A DNA stretch of 64,000 nucleotides from Hylemonella sp. GTDB taxonomy: Bacteria; Pseudomonadota; Gammaproteobacteria; Burkholderiales; Burkholderiaceae_C. This document shows, one piece after another, positions 54,862 through 63,920 of the stretch; positions within the stretch are counted from its first letter, which is position 1, and each line of letters opens with the position of its first letter. The translations under genes were made by a program, and so were the position numbers. Below the pieces are notes generated by a model. The model did not search any database and was not told the origin of the DNA. It was given only the letters and a program-made list of their open reading frames with translations. The stretch spans positions 1-64,000 of the forward strand of contig JAUYQZ010000030.1 of assembly GCA_030695415.1 (NCBI GenBank). The letters are read 5' to 3'.

Positions 54862-55947
54862 TCAGGCCACCGCGTCCACCAGGGTCGGGTAATCGGTGTA
54901 GCCCTTGGGGCCGGGCACGTAGAAGGTGGCCTCGTCGGGGGCGTTGAGCGGGGCGTCCTTGCGCATGCGCGCCACCAGGTCGGGGTTGGCCAGAAACGGC
55001 CGCCCGAAGGCGATCAGGTCACCTCGCTTGTCGAGCAGGGCCTGTTCAGCGCTGGCGTGGTCGAAGCCGCCGGACAGGATGAAGAGGCCGTCGAAGCCCG
55101 CGCGCAGCTTCAGCTTGAAGTCTGCGGGCACCGGCGGCGCGCCCATGGACGAATGGTCGACCAGATGCAGGTACAGCAGACCCAAGGCCGACAGCGAATG
55201 GACCAGTTCGAGATATTGCGCCTCCACCTCGGGGAACGCACCGGTGCCGTTGAACACACCGTAGGGTGACAGCCGCATGCCCACGCGGTCGCGGCCAATG
55301 GCAGCCACCGTGGCGCCTGCAATCTCCAGCGCCAGGCGGTTGCGGCCTTCCTTGCTGCCGCCGTAGCCGTCGGTGCGCAGGTTGACCAGCGGGTTGAGGA
55401 ACTGCTCGATCAGGTAGCCGTTGGCCCCATGCAGCTCGACACCGTCGAAACCTGCGTCCACGGCGAGATTGGCGGCAGCCACGTATTCTTCGGTGACATG
55501 GGCAATGTCTTTGTCGGTCATCGCACGCGGCGGGCTGTGCGGCTGCATGCCCCGAGTGTCGGTATACATCTCGCCCGGGCAGGCAACAGTGCCGGGCCCC
55601 AGCACTTCGGCACCGGCCGGCAAGTTGGCGACATGCGCCACGCGGCCGCAGTGCATGAACTGCACGAAGATCTTGCCGCCTTTAGCGTGGACAGCCGTCG
55701 TAGTGGCCTTCCACGCCTGCATTTGGGCCGCGTTGTACAGCCCGGGGATGCGTGGGTAGCCCAGGCCGTTGGGGCTGGGCGAGGTGCCCTCGGAAATGAT
55801 CAGGCCGGCCGTGGCACGCTGGCCGTAGTAAGTGGCCATCAGTGCATTCGGCGTGTGCTCGGGTGTGGCCCGGCTGCGTGTCAAAGGCGCCATCACCGTG
55901 CGATTGGCGAGATGCAGCGAGCGGGCAGAGAACTTGTCGAAAAGCAT
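54862..55947 (-). CDS. nemA: Ene reductase of the old yellow enzyme family (NemA-like)
   Basis: A 361-residue FMN enzyme starting MLFDKFSARSLHLANRTVMAPLTRSRA. It reduces activated C=C bonds of enals, enones, maleimides and nitro compounds with NAD(P)H. Key parts: HCGRVAHVAN (His), ELHGANGYLIEQFLNP, and the C-terminal GGFDHASAEQALLDKRGDLIAFGR. ATG 55947 has AGGAG upstream; the longer frame to 56007 is unsupported. It leads the operon and has a palindrome at 56079 upstream. No NemR gene is adjacent. Confidence 0.92.
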   Translation of the reverse strand: MLFDKFSARSLHLANRTVMAPLTRSRATPEHTPNALMATYYGQRATAGLIISEGTSPSPNGLGYPRIPGLYNAAQMQAWKATTTAVHAKGGKIFVQFMHCGRVAHVANLPAGAEVLGPGTVACPGEMYTDTRGMQPHSPPRAMTDKDIAHVTEEYVAAANLAVDAGFDGVELHGANGYLIEQFLNPLVNLRTDGYGGSKEGRNRLALEIAGATVAAIGRDRVGMRLSPYGVFNGTGAFPEVEAQYLELVHSLSALGLLYLHLVDHSSMGAPPVPADFKLKLRAGFDGLFILSGGFDHASAEQALLDKRGDLIAFGRPFLANPDLVARMRKDAPLNAPDEATFYVPGPKGYTDYPTLVDAVA

Positions 55948-56078
55948 GGGAGAAACTCCTGGGGGTGGTCGATCTTGCGCAGCGCGAAGGCGATGCATCG
56001 GCGGCAAGGTCTGGGGCGTCTGGGAGTTGCAGCTTGCGCGCCAGAGTCCGCACGGTCTGCGGGGCAGCGCACATTAGC

Positions 56079-56094
56079 CCGTAGCTGTCTACGG
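56079..56094. promoter_or_regulatory. Palindrome CCGTAG-CTGT-CTACGG, candidate operator
   Basis: A perfect 6-bp-arm dyad with a 4-base spacer lies 132 bases before the ene reductase operon and 111 before the divergent L7/L12-like gene. Its TAG-N-CTA form is like operators of TetR/HxlR-type regulators of electrophile-detoxifying operons. The regulator is not in the window. Confidence 0.45.
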
Positions 56095-56204
56095 CGCAAA
56101 CGATAGGCGGTGTATGGGCTGGGCTATGCTTCTCGCCTGCAACCCTGTTGCGGCCTCACTCACACGTCAGGCCGCACAAACCAGCAAACCGCCTTGCTCC
56201 CACT

Positions 56205-56645
56205 ATGAAATACCCGATCCCACCCGAAGTGCTCGCTGCCTGGAATCACGGCGATCAGATGGGAGCGATTCGAGAACTGCGGGACAGAACTGGCATTGGC
56301 CTGAAAGAAGCCAAGGAGGCGCTTGAGTCGGGGGAGTACACGCTCGCCCTGCCGCCCCCTCAGCCCGGAGCTGCGCTGCCTCCCGCCGCCCTGGCGGCGA
56401 TGGCCAGCGGCCAAAAGATCGAGGCCATCAAGCTCGTTCGGGAAGCCACGGGCCTTGGCCTGAAAGAGGCCAAGGATGCCGTGGAAGCCGCCGCTAGCGG
56501 CGCTGCCACTTCTGTCCACGGGGCGACATGCCATCTTGCGCCGGGTGAGGTGCCTCGAAGCCGCCTCAGCGGGCTCGGCATCGCCCTGCTGGTGGGGCTG
56601 GTGCTGGTCGTTCTGCTGCTGGCTGGCCCGCTGCTTGGCCGGTGA
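56205..56645 (+). CDS. Membrane protein with two L7/L12 C-domain-like helices
   Basis: A 146-residue protein with ATG 56205. Two copies of the ribosomal L7/L12 C-terminal motif occur: residues ~16-40 (GAIRELRDRTGIGLKEAKEALE) and ~70-93 (EAIKLVREATGLGLKEAKDAVE), each with the conserved GLKEAK. A Pro/Ala linker separates them. The C-terminus is a hydrophobic helix (residues ~124-144, GLGIALLVGLVLVVLL), so the protein is tail-anchored. It is not ribosomal L7/L12 itself, which has an N-terminal dimer domain and no membrane helix. Function is unknown. Confidence 0.8.
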   Translation: MKYPIPPEVLAAWNHGDQMGAIRELRDRTGIGLKEAKEALESGEYTLALPPPQPGAALPPAALAAMASGQKIEAIKLVREATGLGLKEAKDAVEAAASGAATSVHGATCHLAPGEVPRSRLSGLGIALLVGLVLVVLLLAGPLLGR

Positions 56646-56681
56646 ATCAACGGCGGCCTGCGCCGTCGCCCACCTCGCAGA

Positions 56682-57026
56682 TTACTCCGCCAGCATGTCC
56701 GAGCCGTTGCGGATGCGGTGCATGGTGGCGATCGGCACGGTCCAGACAAGGCCGTCGCCGATCTGGCCCGTGCTGCAGGCCTCGATGATGGCCTTGCGGA
56801 TCTCCTCCGCCATGTCTTCATCAGCCAGCACGGCCACCATGATCTTGGGCGTGTAGTCGATCAGCTCCTCCTTCACGGTGCGCTTGCCGATGGAGGCCGG
56901 GGCGGTGAAGCCCTCGGCCTTCACCAGGGTGAGGCCGGGGAAGTTGGGGATGTCGCGCAGCGCATCGCGCAGCTGCGGGAGGCGGCCGGGGCGCACGATA
57001 GCGCGAATTTCCATCATATTCTTCAT
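56682..57026 (-). CDS. PII-like signalling protein linked to metal efflux (PII-NG type)
   Basis: A 114-residue GlnB-fold protein, MKNMMEIRAIVRPGRLPQLRDALRD. The usual T-loop with uridylylation Tyr51 (YRGAEY) is absent; the corresponding stretch is FTAPASIGKRTVKEELIDY, with the family strand TPKIMVAVLADED. The C-terminal GQIGDGLVWTVPI matches the B-loop region. It sits 11 bases after the RND pump gene in the same operon, the context known for the PII-NG group. It probably regulates the pump rather than nitrogen metabolism, possibly through a metal or nucleotide (inference). Confidence 0.85.
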   Translation of the reverse strand: MKNMMEIRAIVRPGRLPQLRDALRDIPNFPGLTLVKAEGFTAPASIGKRTVKEELIDYTPKIMVAVLADEDMAEEIRKAIIEACSTGQIGDGLVWTVPIATMHRIRNGSDMLAE

Positions 57027-57037
57027 AAGGTTTTCTC

Positions 57038-60000
57038 TCAGGCTTCAACAGAGCTTTCATCGAACCAGCGGTACAGCGCCGGCAGCACCACCAGGGTCAG
57101 CAAGGTGGACGAGATCAGGCCGCCGATGACCACGATGGCCAGCGGCTTCTGCACTTCCGAGCCCGGCCCGGAGGCGAACAGGAAGGGCACCAGGCCCAGC
57201 AGGGCCACGGTGGCCGTCATCATCACCGGGCGGAAACGCGCCACGCAGCCTTCGCGCACGGCTTCCATCACGGCCATGCCGTCGTCGCGCAGGCGGCGGA
57301 TGTAGCTCACCAGCACCACGCCGTTGAGCACGGCAATGCCCCACAGCGCGATGAACCCCACCGAGGCCGGCACGCTGAGGTATTCGCGCGTGACGGCCAG
57401 GCCGATCAGGCCGCCGATGGAGGCGAAGGGCAGCACCAGGATGATGAGCGAGGCCAGCTTGAGCGACTTGAACAGCATGAAGAGCAGGAAGAAGATGGCC
57501 GCGATCGTGATGGGCACGATGACGGTCAGCGTGGCCATGGCGCGCTCCATGTTCTCGAACTGGCCACCGAAGACCAGGTAGTAGCTTTCGGGCAGCTTGA
57601 CGTCGCGCGCGATACGCTGCTCCACCTCCGCCACGAAGCCACCGAGGTCGCGGCCTTCGACGTTGGCACCCACCACCACGCGACGCTTGCCGCTTTCACG
57701 GCTGACCTGGGCCGGGCCGTCGCGCAGCTCGATGGTGGCCACCGATTCCAGCGGCACCACGGCCCCATCGGGCGCGCGCAGCAGCAGCTTGCGGATGGTC
57801 TCCACCGAATTGCGGTCTCCCTCGGGGAAGCGCACGGCGATGCCAAAACGACGCTCACCCTCGTAGAGCTGGCTCACCTCCTTGCCGCCGATGGCGGTTT
57901 CGATGAGGTTGTGCACTTCGGCCACGTTGATGCCGTGGCGCGCGATGGCCTTGCGGTCGATGTCGATATTCAGGGCCTGCTGGCCCGAGAGGCGCTCGAT
58001 GCGGATGTCCTTCGCGCCGGGCACACTGCGCAGCAGGCGCGCGATCTGCTCGGACACGCGCTTGAGCTCACCCAGGTCGTCACCGAAGATCTTGATGGCC
58101 AGCTGCGAGCGCACGCCCGTGACCATCTCGTCCACCCGTTCGGAAATGGGCTGTGAGAGCACGATCTGCACGCCGGGAATGGTGATGAGGCGCTGGCGGA
58201 TGTCTTCCTCGATCTCCTCCTGGGTGCGCCCCGATTCGGGGTCGAGCAGCACGATGGGGTCGGACTCGTTGGGGCCGGCCGGATCGGCCGGCGATTCGCC
58301 GCGGCCCAGCTTGGAGACCACGCTGCGCACGCCCGGCACCTCGGCCACCGATTTCATGGCAGCCATCTCCAGGCGGATCGACTCGTCCAGCGAGATGCTG
58401 GGCACGCGGTTGATCTGCGGCGTGAGCGCTCCCTCCTTCATGGTCGGCATGAAGGACTTGCCCAGGAAGGGGAAGAGCGCCAGGGAGAACAGCAGCAGGC
58501 CCACGGCCGCGGCCAGCGTGGCCTTCTGGTTGGCCAGGGCGCGGTCCAGCAGCTTGATGTAGGCGCCCTTGAGCACGGCGATGACCTTGGTGTCATGGTC
58601 CGCCCCACCCTTGAGGATGTAGGAGCACAGCACGGGCGAGAGGATCAGCGAGACCAGCAGCGAGATGCCCAGGGCGATCACGATGGTCAGCGCCAGCGGC
58701 GCGAACATCTTGCCCTCGATGCCCTGCAGCGTCAGCAGCGGCAGGAACACCAGCATGATGATGACGATGCCGAACACCGTGGGCGTGGCCACCTCCTGCG
58801 TGGCGTCCAGGATCAGACGGATGCGCGAGGCGCCGGCCTTGGCCTGACCCAAGCGGTGGAAGACGTTCTCCACCACCACCACGGTGGCGTCCACCATCAG
58901 GCCGATGGCGATGGCCAGACCCCCCAGGGACATCAGGTTGGCCGAGATGCCGTAACGGTTCATCATGATGAAGGTGGTCAGCGGTGTGATCACCAGCGTC
59001 GCCACCACGATCAGGCTGGAGCGCACGTCGCCCAGGAAGATGAAGAGCACGACCACCACCAGGAAAATGCCCTCGATCAGCACCTTGCCCACGGTCCACA
59101 GCGCGGAATCGACCAGTTCGGTACGGTCGTAAAAGGGGACGATCTTCAGGCCACCGGGCAGCATGCCCTTGCTGTTGATCTCCTCCACCCGGTCCTGCAC
59201 GCGTGACACCACCTGCTTGGCATTGCCGCCGCGCATCATGAGCACGATGCCCGAGACCGACTCCGTGTAGCCGCCCTTGACGATGGCGCCCTGGCGCACC
59301 TCGTGGCCAATGGTCACCTCGGCGAGGTCACGCACATAGAGCGGCACGCCGTTCTTCTCGCGCACCACGATGTTGCCGATGTCCTCCAGCGTGCGGATCA
59401 GGCCCACGCCACGGATCAGGTACTGCTCCGAGCGCACCGGCAGGATGCCGCCGCTGGCATTGGCATTGTTCTTGGCCACCGCTTCGTAGACCTGCTCGAT
59501 GCTGATGTTGTGGTGCAGCAGGCGCTCGGGCTTGGCCAGCACCTGGTACTGGCGCACATAGCCGCCCTGGGAGTTGATCTCGGCCACGCCGGGAATGGAG
59601 CGCAGCAACGGGCGCACCACCCAGTCCTGCACGATGCGGCGCTCGGCCAGCTCGGTGGGGGTGAGCGCGCGCTGGCCGTCATCGGGGTGGTCCAGCGTGT
59701 ACTGGTAGACCTCACCCAGGCCGGTCGAGACCGGGCCCAGCACGGGCGTGATGCCCGCGGGCATGCGCGGCGTGACCTCGATCAGGCGCTCCATGACCAG
59801 CTGGCGCGCGAAATAGACGTCGGTGGCATCGGTGAAGACGAGGGTGATGATGGACAGGCCGCTCTTGTTGAGCGAGCGCATCTCCACCAGGCCGGGCAGG
59901 CCGGTCACGGCGATCTCCAGCGGCACGGTGACGAAGCGCTCGATCTCCTCGGGCGAGCGTCCGGTGGCCTCGGTGGCGATCTGGACCTGCACGTTGGTCA

Positions 60001-60124
60001 CATCGGGGAAGGCGTCGACCGACAGGCGCGTGGCCTCGCGCAGGCCGAAGGCGCACAGCACCAGGGCGAGCACGACCACCACCAGCCGCTGGCCGAGCGC
60101 GGCACGGATCAGGGATCCCAGCAT
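57038..60124 (-). CDS. Heavy-metal RND efflux pump, inner-membrane subunit (CusA/CzcA type)
   Basis: A 1028-residue RND transporter with twelve predicted helices and two large periplasmic loops. The HME diagnostic helix 4 reads LAIAIGLMVDATVVVVENVF, with the VDA...EN pattern; it differs from the DFGxxVDGA form of CzcA, so the metal (Cu/Ag, Co, Zn or Cd) is uncertain. N-terminal LGSLIRAALGQRLVVVV and the final VLPALYRWF are typical. It works with the adaptor and outer-membrane channel encoded next. Overlap or gaps of 3-19 bases show one operon. Confidence 0.9.
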   Translation of the reverse strand: MLGSLIRAALGQRLVVVVLALVLCAFGLREATRLSVDAFPDVTNVQVQIATEATGRSPEEIERFVTVPLEIAVTGLPGLVEMRSLNKSGLSIITLVFTDATDVYFARQLVMERLIEVTPRMPAGITPVLGPVSTGLGEVYQYTLDHPDDGQRALTPTELAERRIVQDWVVRPLLRSIPGVAEINSQGGYVRQYQVLAKPERLLHHNISIEQVYEAVAKNNANASGGILPVRSEQYLIRGVGLIRTLEDIGNIVVREKNGVPLYVRDLAEVTIGHEVRQGAIVKGGYTESVSGIVLMMRGGNAKQVVSRVQDRVEEINSKGMLPGGLKIVPFYDRTELVDSALWTVGKVLIEGIFLVVVVLFIFLGDVRSSLIVVATLVITPLTTFIMMNRYGISANLMSLGGLAIAIGLMVDATVVVVENVFHRLGQAKAGASRIRLILDATQEVATPTVFGIVIIMLVFLPLLTLQGIEGKMFAPLALTIVIALGISLLVSLILSPVLCSYILKGGADHDTKVIAVLKGAYIKLLDRALANQKATLAAAVGLLLFSLALFPFLGKSFMPTMKEGALTPQINRVPSISLDESIRLEMAAMKSVAEVPGVRSVVSKLGRGESPADPAGPNESDPIVLLDPESGRTQEEIEEDIRQRLITIPGVQIVLSQPISERVDEMVTGVRSQLAIKIFGDDLGELKRVSEQIARLLRSVPGAKDIRIERLSGQQALNIDIDRKAIARHGINVAEVHNLIETAIGGKEVSQLYEGERRFGIAVRFPEGDRNSVETIRKLLLRAPDGAVVPLESVATIELRDGPAQVSRESGKRRVVVGANVEGRDLGGFVAEVEQRIARDVKLPESYYLVFGGQFENMERAMATLTVIVPITIAAIFFLLFMLFKSLKLASLIILVLPFASIGGLIGLAVTREYLSVPASVGFIALWGIAVLNGVVLVSYIRRLRDDGMAVMEAVREGCVARFRPVMMTATVALLGLVPFLFASGPGSEVQKPLAIVVIGGLISSTLLTLVVLPALYRWFDESSVEA

Positions 60125-60127
60125 GGC

Positions 60128-61288
60128 TTACTCCAGTTCCGCGCGCTTGCGCTCGTTGTTCAGATGGAACGCACCGTCCACGACCAGGGCCGTGCCTTCG
60201 GCCGGTCCCTTGAGCAGCGGGCGCAGGCCGTTGGAGGCCGGTGCCAGTTCGACCGGTGTGAGCCGGTACTGCCCGGCGGCCACTTGCACGTAGACGTGGT
60301 CGCGGTCGTTGTCGCGCACCACCGCGGCCTCGGGCACGGCCAGCTGCTGGCGGGCCACGCCGATGATGCGCAGCGTGGCCAGCATCTGGGGCTTAAGCGC
60401 ACGGTCGGCGTTGTCCACCTCGGTGCGCACCATCAGCGTACGCGTGTCGGGCGAGATGGTGTCGCTCACGAACACGACCCTGCCCCTGAACTGGCGCTGG
60501 CCCAGTGCAGAGACCTTGATCTCCACGCGCTGGCCCATCTGTACGGAAGCAGCGTCCTGCTCGGGCAGCGCGCCCACGACCCAGACCTTGGAGAGATCGG
60601 CAATCGTGAACAGCGGGTCACCCGGCTGGGCCACCTGCCCCTGGCTGACCTTGCGCTCGATCACCACGCCCGAACGGGTGGCATTGATGCCGGCATAGGG
60701 GCTGAGTTGGCCCTTGTCGCGCAGGCGATCGACGTAGGCCCCGGACACACCCAGCAGCATCAGCTGGTCGGTGGCGGCGCGCAACTCGGCGCGCGCGATG
60801 GACAGCTCGGCCTCACGGCGCTGCAGCTCGGCTGTGCCAATGACGTCGGCCTGGATCAGCAGCTGGGCGCGCTCGACCGCACGCTGGGCCTGGTTGGTCG
60901 CGGAATGGGCCCGCAGCCAGGCCAGCTGGGCATTGGTCAGCTCGGGGCTGCTCACGCGCGCCAGTTCCTGGCCCGCCTTGACCCGCGCACCGACCTCGGC
61001 AAAGACCTCGGTGACGCGGCCCGTGACGGAGGCACCGATGCGCGTGACGAGCTGTTCGTTGGCCTCGATGCGGCCCGGCAGGTCGCGCTCGGTGCTCACC
61101 ATCTGCATCGCGAGTGGCGCGACCTTGAAGTTGCGCGCCATCTCGGCATTGACCACGACCAGGTTGGGATCGGTCGCTGGCCGGGCATCGGCCCCCGTGT
61201 CCTGGCCCTTGCCGCAGCCGGCCAGGAAGGCCGCCGCCAGCAGGGCACACAGCAGGGCTGGCCGCAAGTTCATGTGTTTGTCGTTCAT
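60128..61288 (-). CDS. RND efflux periplasmic adaptor (membrane fusion lipoprotein)
   Basis: A 386-residue adaptor of the CusB/CzcB family. LLAAAFLAGCGKGQ is a lipobox, so the N-terminus is lipid-anchored (alternative ATG at 61273). The barrel-sandwich and alpha-hairpin region is at ~90-210 (RIGASVTGRVTEVFAEVG, LAWLRAHSATNQAQRAVERA), followed by a beta-barrel domain. No obvious metal-binding Met/His cluster occurs, unlike CusB. It ends 3 bases before the pump gene. Confidence 0.9.
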   Translation of the reverse strand: MNDKHMNLRPALLCALLAAAFLAGCGKGQDTGADARPATDPNLVVVNAEMARNFKVAPLAMQMVSTERDLPGRIEANEQLVTRIGASVTGRVTEVFAEVGARVKAGQELARVSSPELTNAQLAWLRAHSATNQAQRAVERAQLLIQADVIGTAELQRREAELSIARAELRAATDQLMLLGVSGAYVDRLRDKGQLSPYAGINATRSGVVIERKVSQGQVAQPGDPLFTIADLSKVWVVGALPEQDAASVQMGQRVEIKVSALGQRQFRGRVVFVSDTISPDTRTLMVRTEVDNADRALKPQMLATLRIIGVARQQLAVPEAAVVRDNDRDHVYVQVAAGQYRLTPVELAPASNGLRPLLKGPAEGTALVVDGAFHLNNERKRAELE

Positions 61289-61307
61289 GGTGTGGAGTCC
61301 GGTGGAG

Positions 61308-62597
61308 TCAGGGTTGGACGGCGTTGCGTCCGGTCAGAAGATCGATTTCAATGGCGGCGGCCTGCTGCTGGTAGCGTGCCTGCAGCAGGTCGGCGCGTAC
61401 GGTGCGCAAGACCCGCTGCGCGTCCAGCACGTCGAGAATGCCGCGCTCGCCAAAACGGTAGGCGGCCTGGGCCACGCGCAGGGCGGCCTCGGCGTCCTGG
61501 ATGGCCCCCTTGCTCAGCGCCTCGATGCGCAGGCGCGCCATCTCCAGCGTCATCACTGCGGCATCGAGCTGCAGCTGCAACTCGATCTGGCGCCCCTCGA
61601 GCCGGGTGCGCGCGCGCAGTGCCTCGGCCTCGGCCTCGGCGCGCGGGCCGCGCTTCTGGTCCAGCAGCGGGATCTGGATGCTGGCCCCCAGCACGCCCTG
61701 GCGATTATCGGGATCACGCAGGTCGTGGTAGCGCAGCTCGACCCCGGGCCAACGGCTGGCGCTGGCCTCGCGCGTGCGGGCCTGCTGGCGCTCGACCTCG
61801 GCGCGCAGGCTCTGCAGCTCGGGATTGGTGGCCAGCAAGCGCTCACGCAGCAGGGGTGCCTGCACCAGCGGCTGGACATCGTCCAGACGGGCGCTCAGGG
61901 TCCAGCCCAGGGGCAACTGCCCGGCGGCGAGCTGGTTGAGCCGGATGCGGCCCTGCTCCACCGCGAGCTGAACGGACTGCTGGCGCTGGCGCGCGCCAAT
62001 GAACTCGGCCTCAGCCTTGATGATTTCGTAGCGCGCAGCCTCGCCGCTGCCCACGCGCACGCGCACCCGTTCGCGCGTCTGCTCCAGCAGAAGCAGTTCG
62101 TCGTCGGCGGCCCGCGACTCTTCAATGCGCAGCAGCAGTTCGTAGCCGCGCAGACGCACCTGGGCCACCACCTCGCTGCGGGTCAGGCCGAGCAGCGCTT
62201 CGCTGCCGCGCAGGCCTTGCTCGGCGGCCTCGACGCGGGCATTGCGCAGCCAGGGGTTTTCAATCAATTGCGACACGCCCCAGCCGGTGATGTTGCCGCT
62301 GGTGCCAGCCGCACCCGCCGGGCGCTGGCGTCCGTCGTTGAACTCCAGCCTCGGGTTGGGCAGGGCGCCGGCCGAGTTGATGCCGGCCGCAGCCTGCTCA
62401 CGCGTGCGTGCGGCGGCCTGCAGCGTGGGGTTGTAGGTCAGCACGAGGCGCACGAGCTCGTCCAGGGTGTAGGCGGTGCCCGCCGTTTCGGTCACCGCGG
62501 CCCTGGAGGGGGCGGGAGCCGGCTGGGCCAGGGCGGCGGCCACCGGCCACAGCATGAGGCTGCCAAGCCACAAGGGCCAGTGTCTGGTTTTTTTCAT
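61308..62597 (-). CDS. TolC-family outer-membrane efflux channel (CzcC/CusC-like)
   Basis: A 429-residue outer-membrane factor with a signal ending near AAALAQPAP. Two repeated coiled-coil modules are visible (LDELVRLVLTYNPTLQAAARTREQAAAGIN and the later YRFGERGILDVLDAQRVLRTVRADLLQARYQQ), as expected for TolC-like channels. I start at ATG 62597; the longer frame to 62789 lacks a signal. It forms the operon with the adaptor and pump, and a small exported protein precedes it by 89 bases. Confidence 0.88.
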   Translation of the reverse strand: MKKTRHWPLWLGSLMLWPVAAALAQPAPAPSRAAVTETAGTAYTLDELVRLVLTYNPTLQAAARTREQAAAGINSAGALPNPRLEFNDGRQRPAGAAGTSGNITGWGVSQLIENPWLRNARVEAAEQGLRGSEALLGLTRSEVVAQVRLRGYELLLRIEESRAADDELLLLEQTRERVRVRVGSGEAARYEIIKAEAEFIGARQRQQSVQLAVEQGRIRLNQLAAGQLPLGWTLSARLDDVQPLVQAPLLRERLLATNPELQSLRAEVERQQARTREASASRWPGVELRYHDLRDPDNRQGVLGASIQIPLLDQKRGPRAEAEAEALRARTRLEGRQIELQLQLDAAVMTLEMARLRIEALSKGAIQDAEAALRVAQAAYRFGERGILDVLDAQRVLRTVRADLLQARYQQQAAAIEIDLLTGRNAVQP

Positions 62598-62686
62598 TCG
62601 ATCCTCAACAGAAAACGGAGTGCTGCGCTGGCAGCCAGCTGGCTGCTGGAGCCTGCGGCGCCAGCACCAGCGGGAGAGATGCGGTC

Positions 62687-63103
62687 TCAGCCCAGCCGTG
62701 CCGGGGGACGCAGCAGAGGTTCGCGCACAGTCTGCGCCAAGCCGGGCTGCGGTGCCTGTGCGGGAACAGCCTGCGGCAAGCTCATCCACGACACGACACG
62801 GGAGTGGACATCCTTGTCAGAAACTTCGCTGGGCCGAAAGTCGGCCGCCGTGCTTTTGAAAGCGGCCGGCTTGAGGCAACTCAGCCCCGTCGGGGCCTTG
62901 TCGGCCTGGACACCCGTGCCCATGTCCCCGCCGCCTTCGGCCGGCATGAAATGGGACAGTTCACTCGTGCCCTCCGTCAGGCTTGCTGCCTGGGCCTGGG
63001 TCCAGGCGCCGAGCAGGCCCAGCAGCACGACGAAAACCAGGGCCCCCAAGAGCAGCAGCCGCGGTGCTGCGGCTGGCTGTCGGAATGAGAGGGGGCTGGG
63101 CAT
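62687..63103 (-). CDS. Small exported protein upstream of the metal efflux operon
   Basis: A 138-residue protein with a hydrophobic N-terminal helix (LLLLGALVFVVLLGLLGAW) that is probably a signal or anchor. The rest contains little secondary structure, one Cys, Met/His-poor, with a PSEVSDKDVHSRVV stretch. Its place in front of a czcCBA-like operon recalls CzcI-type small regulators or metal-binding accessories, but I see no sequence proof. It is transcribed in the same direction, 89 bases before the channel gene. Confidence 0.6.
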   Translation of the reverse strand: MPSPLSFRQPAAAPRLLLLGALVFVVLLGLLGAWTQAQAASLTEGTSELSHFMPAEGGGDMGTGVQADKAPTGLSCLKPAAFKSTAADFRPSEVSDKDVHSRVVSWMSLPQAVPAQAPQPGLAQTVREPLLRPPARLG

Positions 63104-63209
63104 GATGTCTGTACTTATTGATTGCGAGTGTTAGGACTCGGGCGATTAAGCCATATCAGTGTTTTCCCTAGGTGCCGCGGGGGATACTTTCTTCCGCTCC
63201 AGACCTTCT

Positions 63210-63920
63210 CTAGATGCCCAGGTAGCGGTGCCAGAGCCCCGGCTCGGCCGCCAGTTCGGCGGAAGAACCGACCCAGACCACGCGCCCGCGCTCGATGATG
63301 GTGTGCGCATCGGCCAGCTGGATCAGCCGCTGCACGTACTTGTCGATCACCAGGATGCTCAAGCCCTGTGCCCGCAGCTCGTTCAGGCAGGCCCAGATCT
63401 GCTCGCGGATCAAGGGGGCCAGGCCCTCGGTGGCCTCGTCCAGGATCAGCAGCTCGGGGTTGGTCATCAGGGCGCGGCCGATGGCCAGCATCTGCTGCTC
63501 GCCCCCCGAGAGCTGGTTGCCCATGTGGCGCCGGCGCCCGGCCAGCGCGGGAAACAGGGCATAGACCCGGTCCAGCGTCCAGGGCTGGGCGCTGGCGCGA
63601 CGGTTGGCCGCGAAGGCCCGCAGGTTTTCCTCCACCGTGAGGTTGGGAAAGATCTGCCGGCCCTCGGGCACCAGGGCCAGACCCATGCGTGCGATGCGGT
63701 CCGGGCTCAGCCCGTCGATGCGCTCCCCCAGGAAACGCACCTCACCGCTGCGCGGCGGCGTCAGGCCGAAGATGGAGCGCACCGTGGTGGTCTTGCCCAT
63801 GCCATTGCGCCCCAGCAGGGTCGCCACCCCGCCGGCCTGGACGGTGAAGCCGATGCCGAACAGCACCTGGCTGGCGCCATAGGCCGTCTGCAGATCATTC
63901 ACCTCCAGCAAGGCGGTCAT
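63210..63920 (-). CDS. livF: Branched-chain amino-acid ABC transporter ATPase (LivF-like)
   Basis: A 236-residue ATPase. Walker A reads GRNGMGKTT, the signature LSGGEQQMLAI, Walker B LLILDEATEGLAP and a D-loop follows. The text PRSGEVRFLGERIDGLSPDRIARMG and GRQIFPNLTVEENL are LivF hallmarks. An unusual DKYVQRLIQLAD replaces the common EQ/EHxM H-loop region (LVIDK rather than LVE[QH]), a known LivF variation. ATG 63920 overlaps the upstream stop. No livK or livG is in the window. Confidence 0.9.
   Translation of the reverse strand: MTALLEVNDLQTAYGASQVLFGIGFTVQAGGVATLLGRNGMGKTTTVRSIFGLTPPRSGEVRFLGERIDGLSPDRIARMGLALVPEGRQIFPNLTVEENLRAFAANRRASAQPWTLDRVYALFPALAGRRRHMGNQLSGGEQQMLAIGRALMTNPELLILDEATEGLAPLIREQIWACLNELRAQGLSILVIDKYVQRLIQLADAHTIIERGRVVWVGSSAELAAEPGLWHRYLGI

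Noticed and set aside
59303-61939. 878-codon plus-strand frame over the efflux operon
   Set aside because: His/Gly/Arg-rich antisense shadow with no domain.
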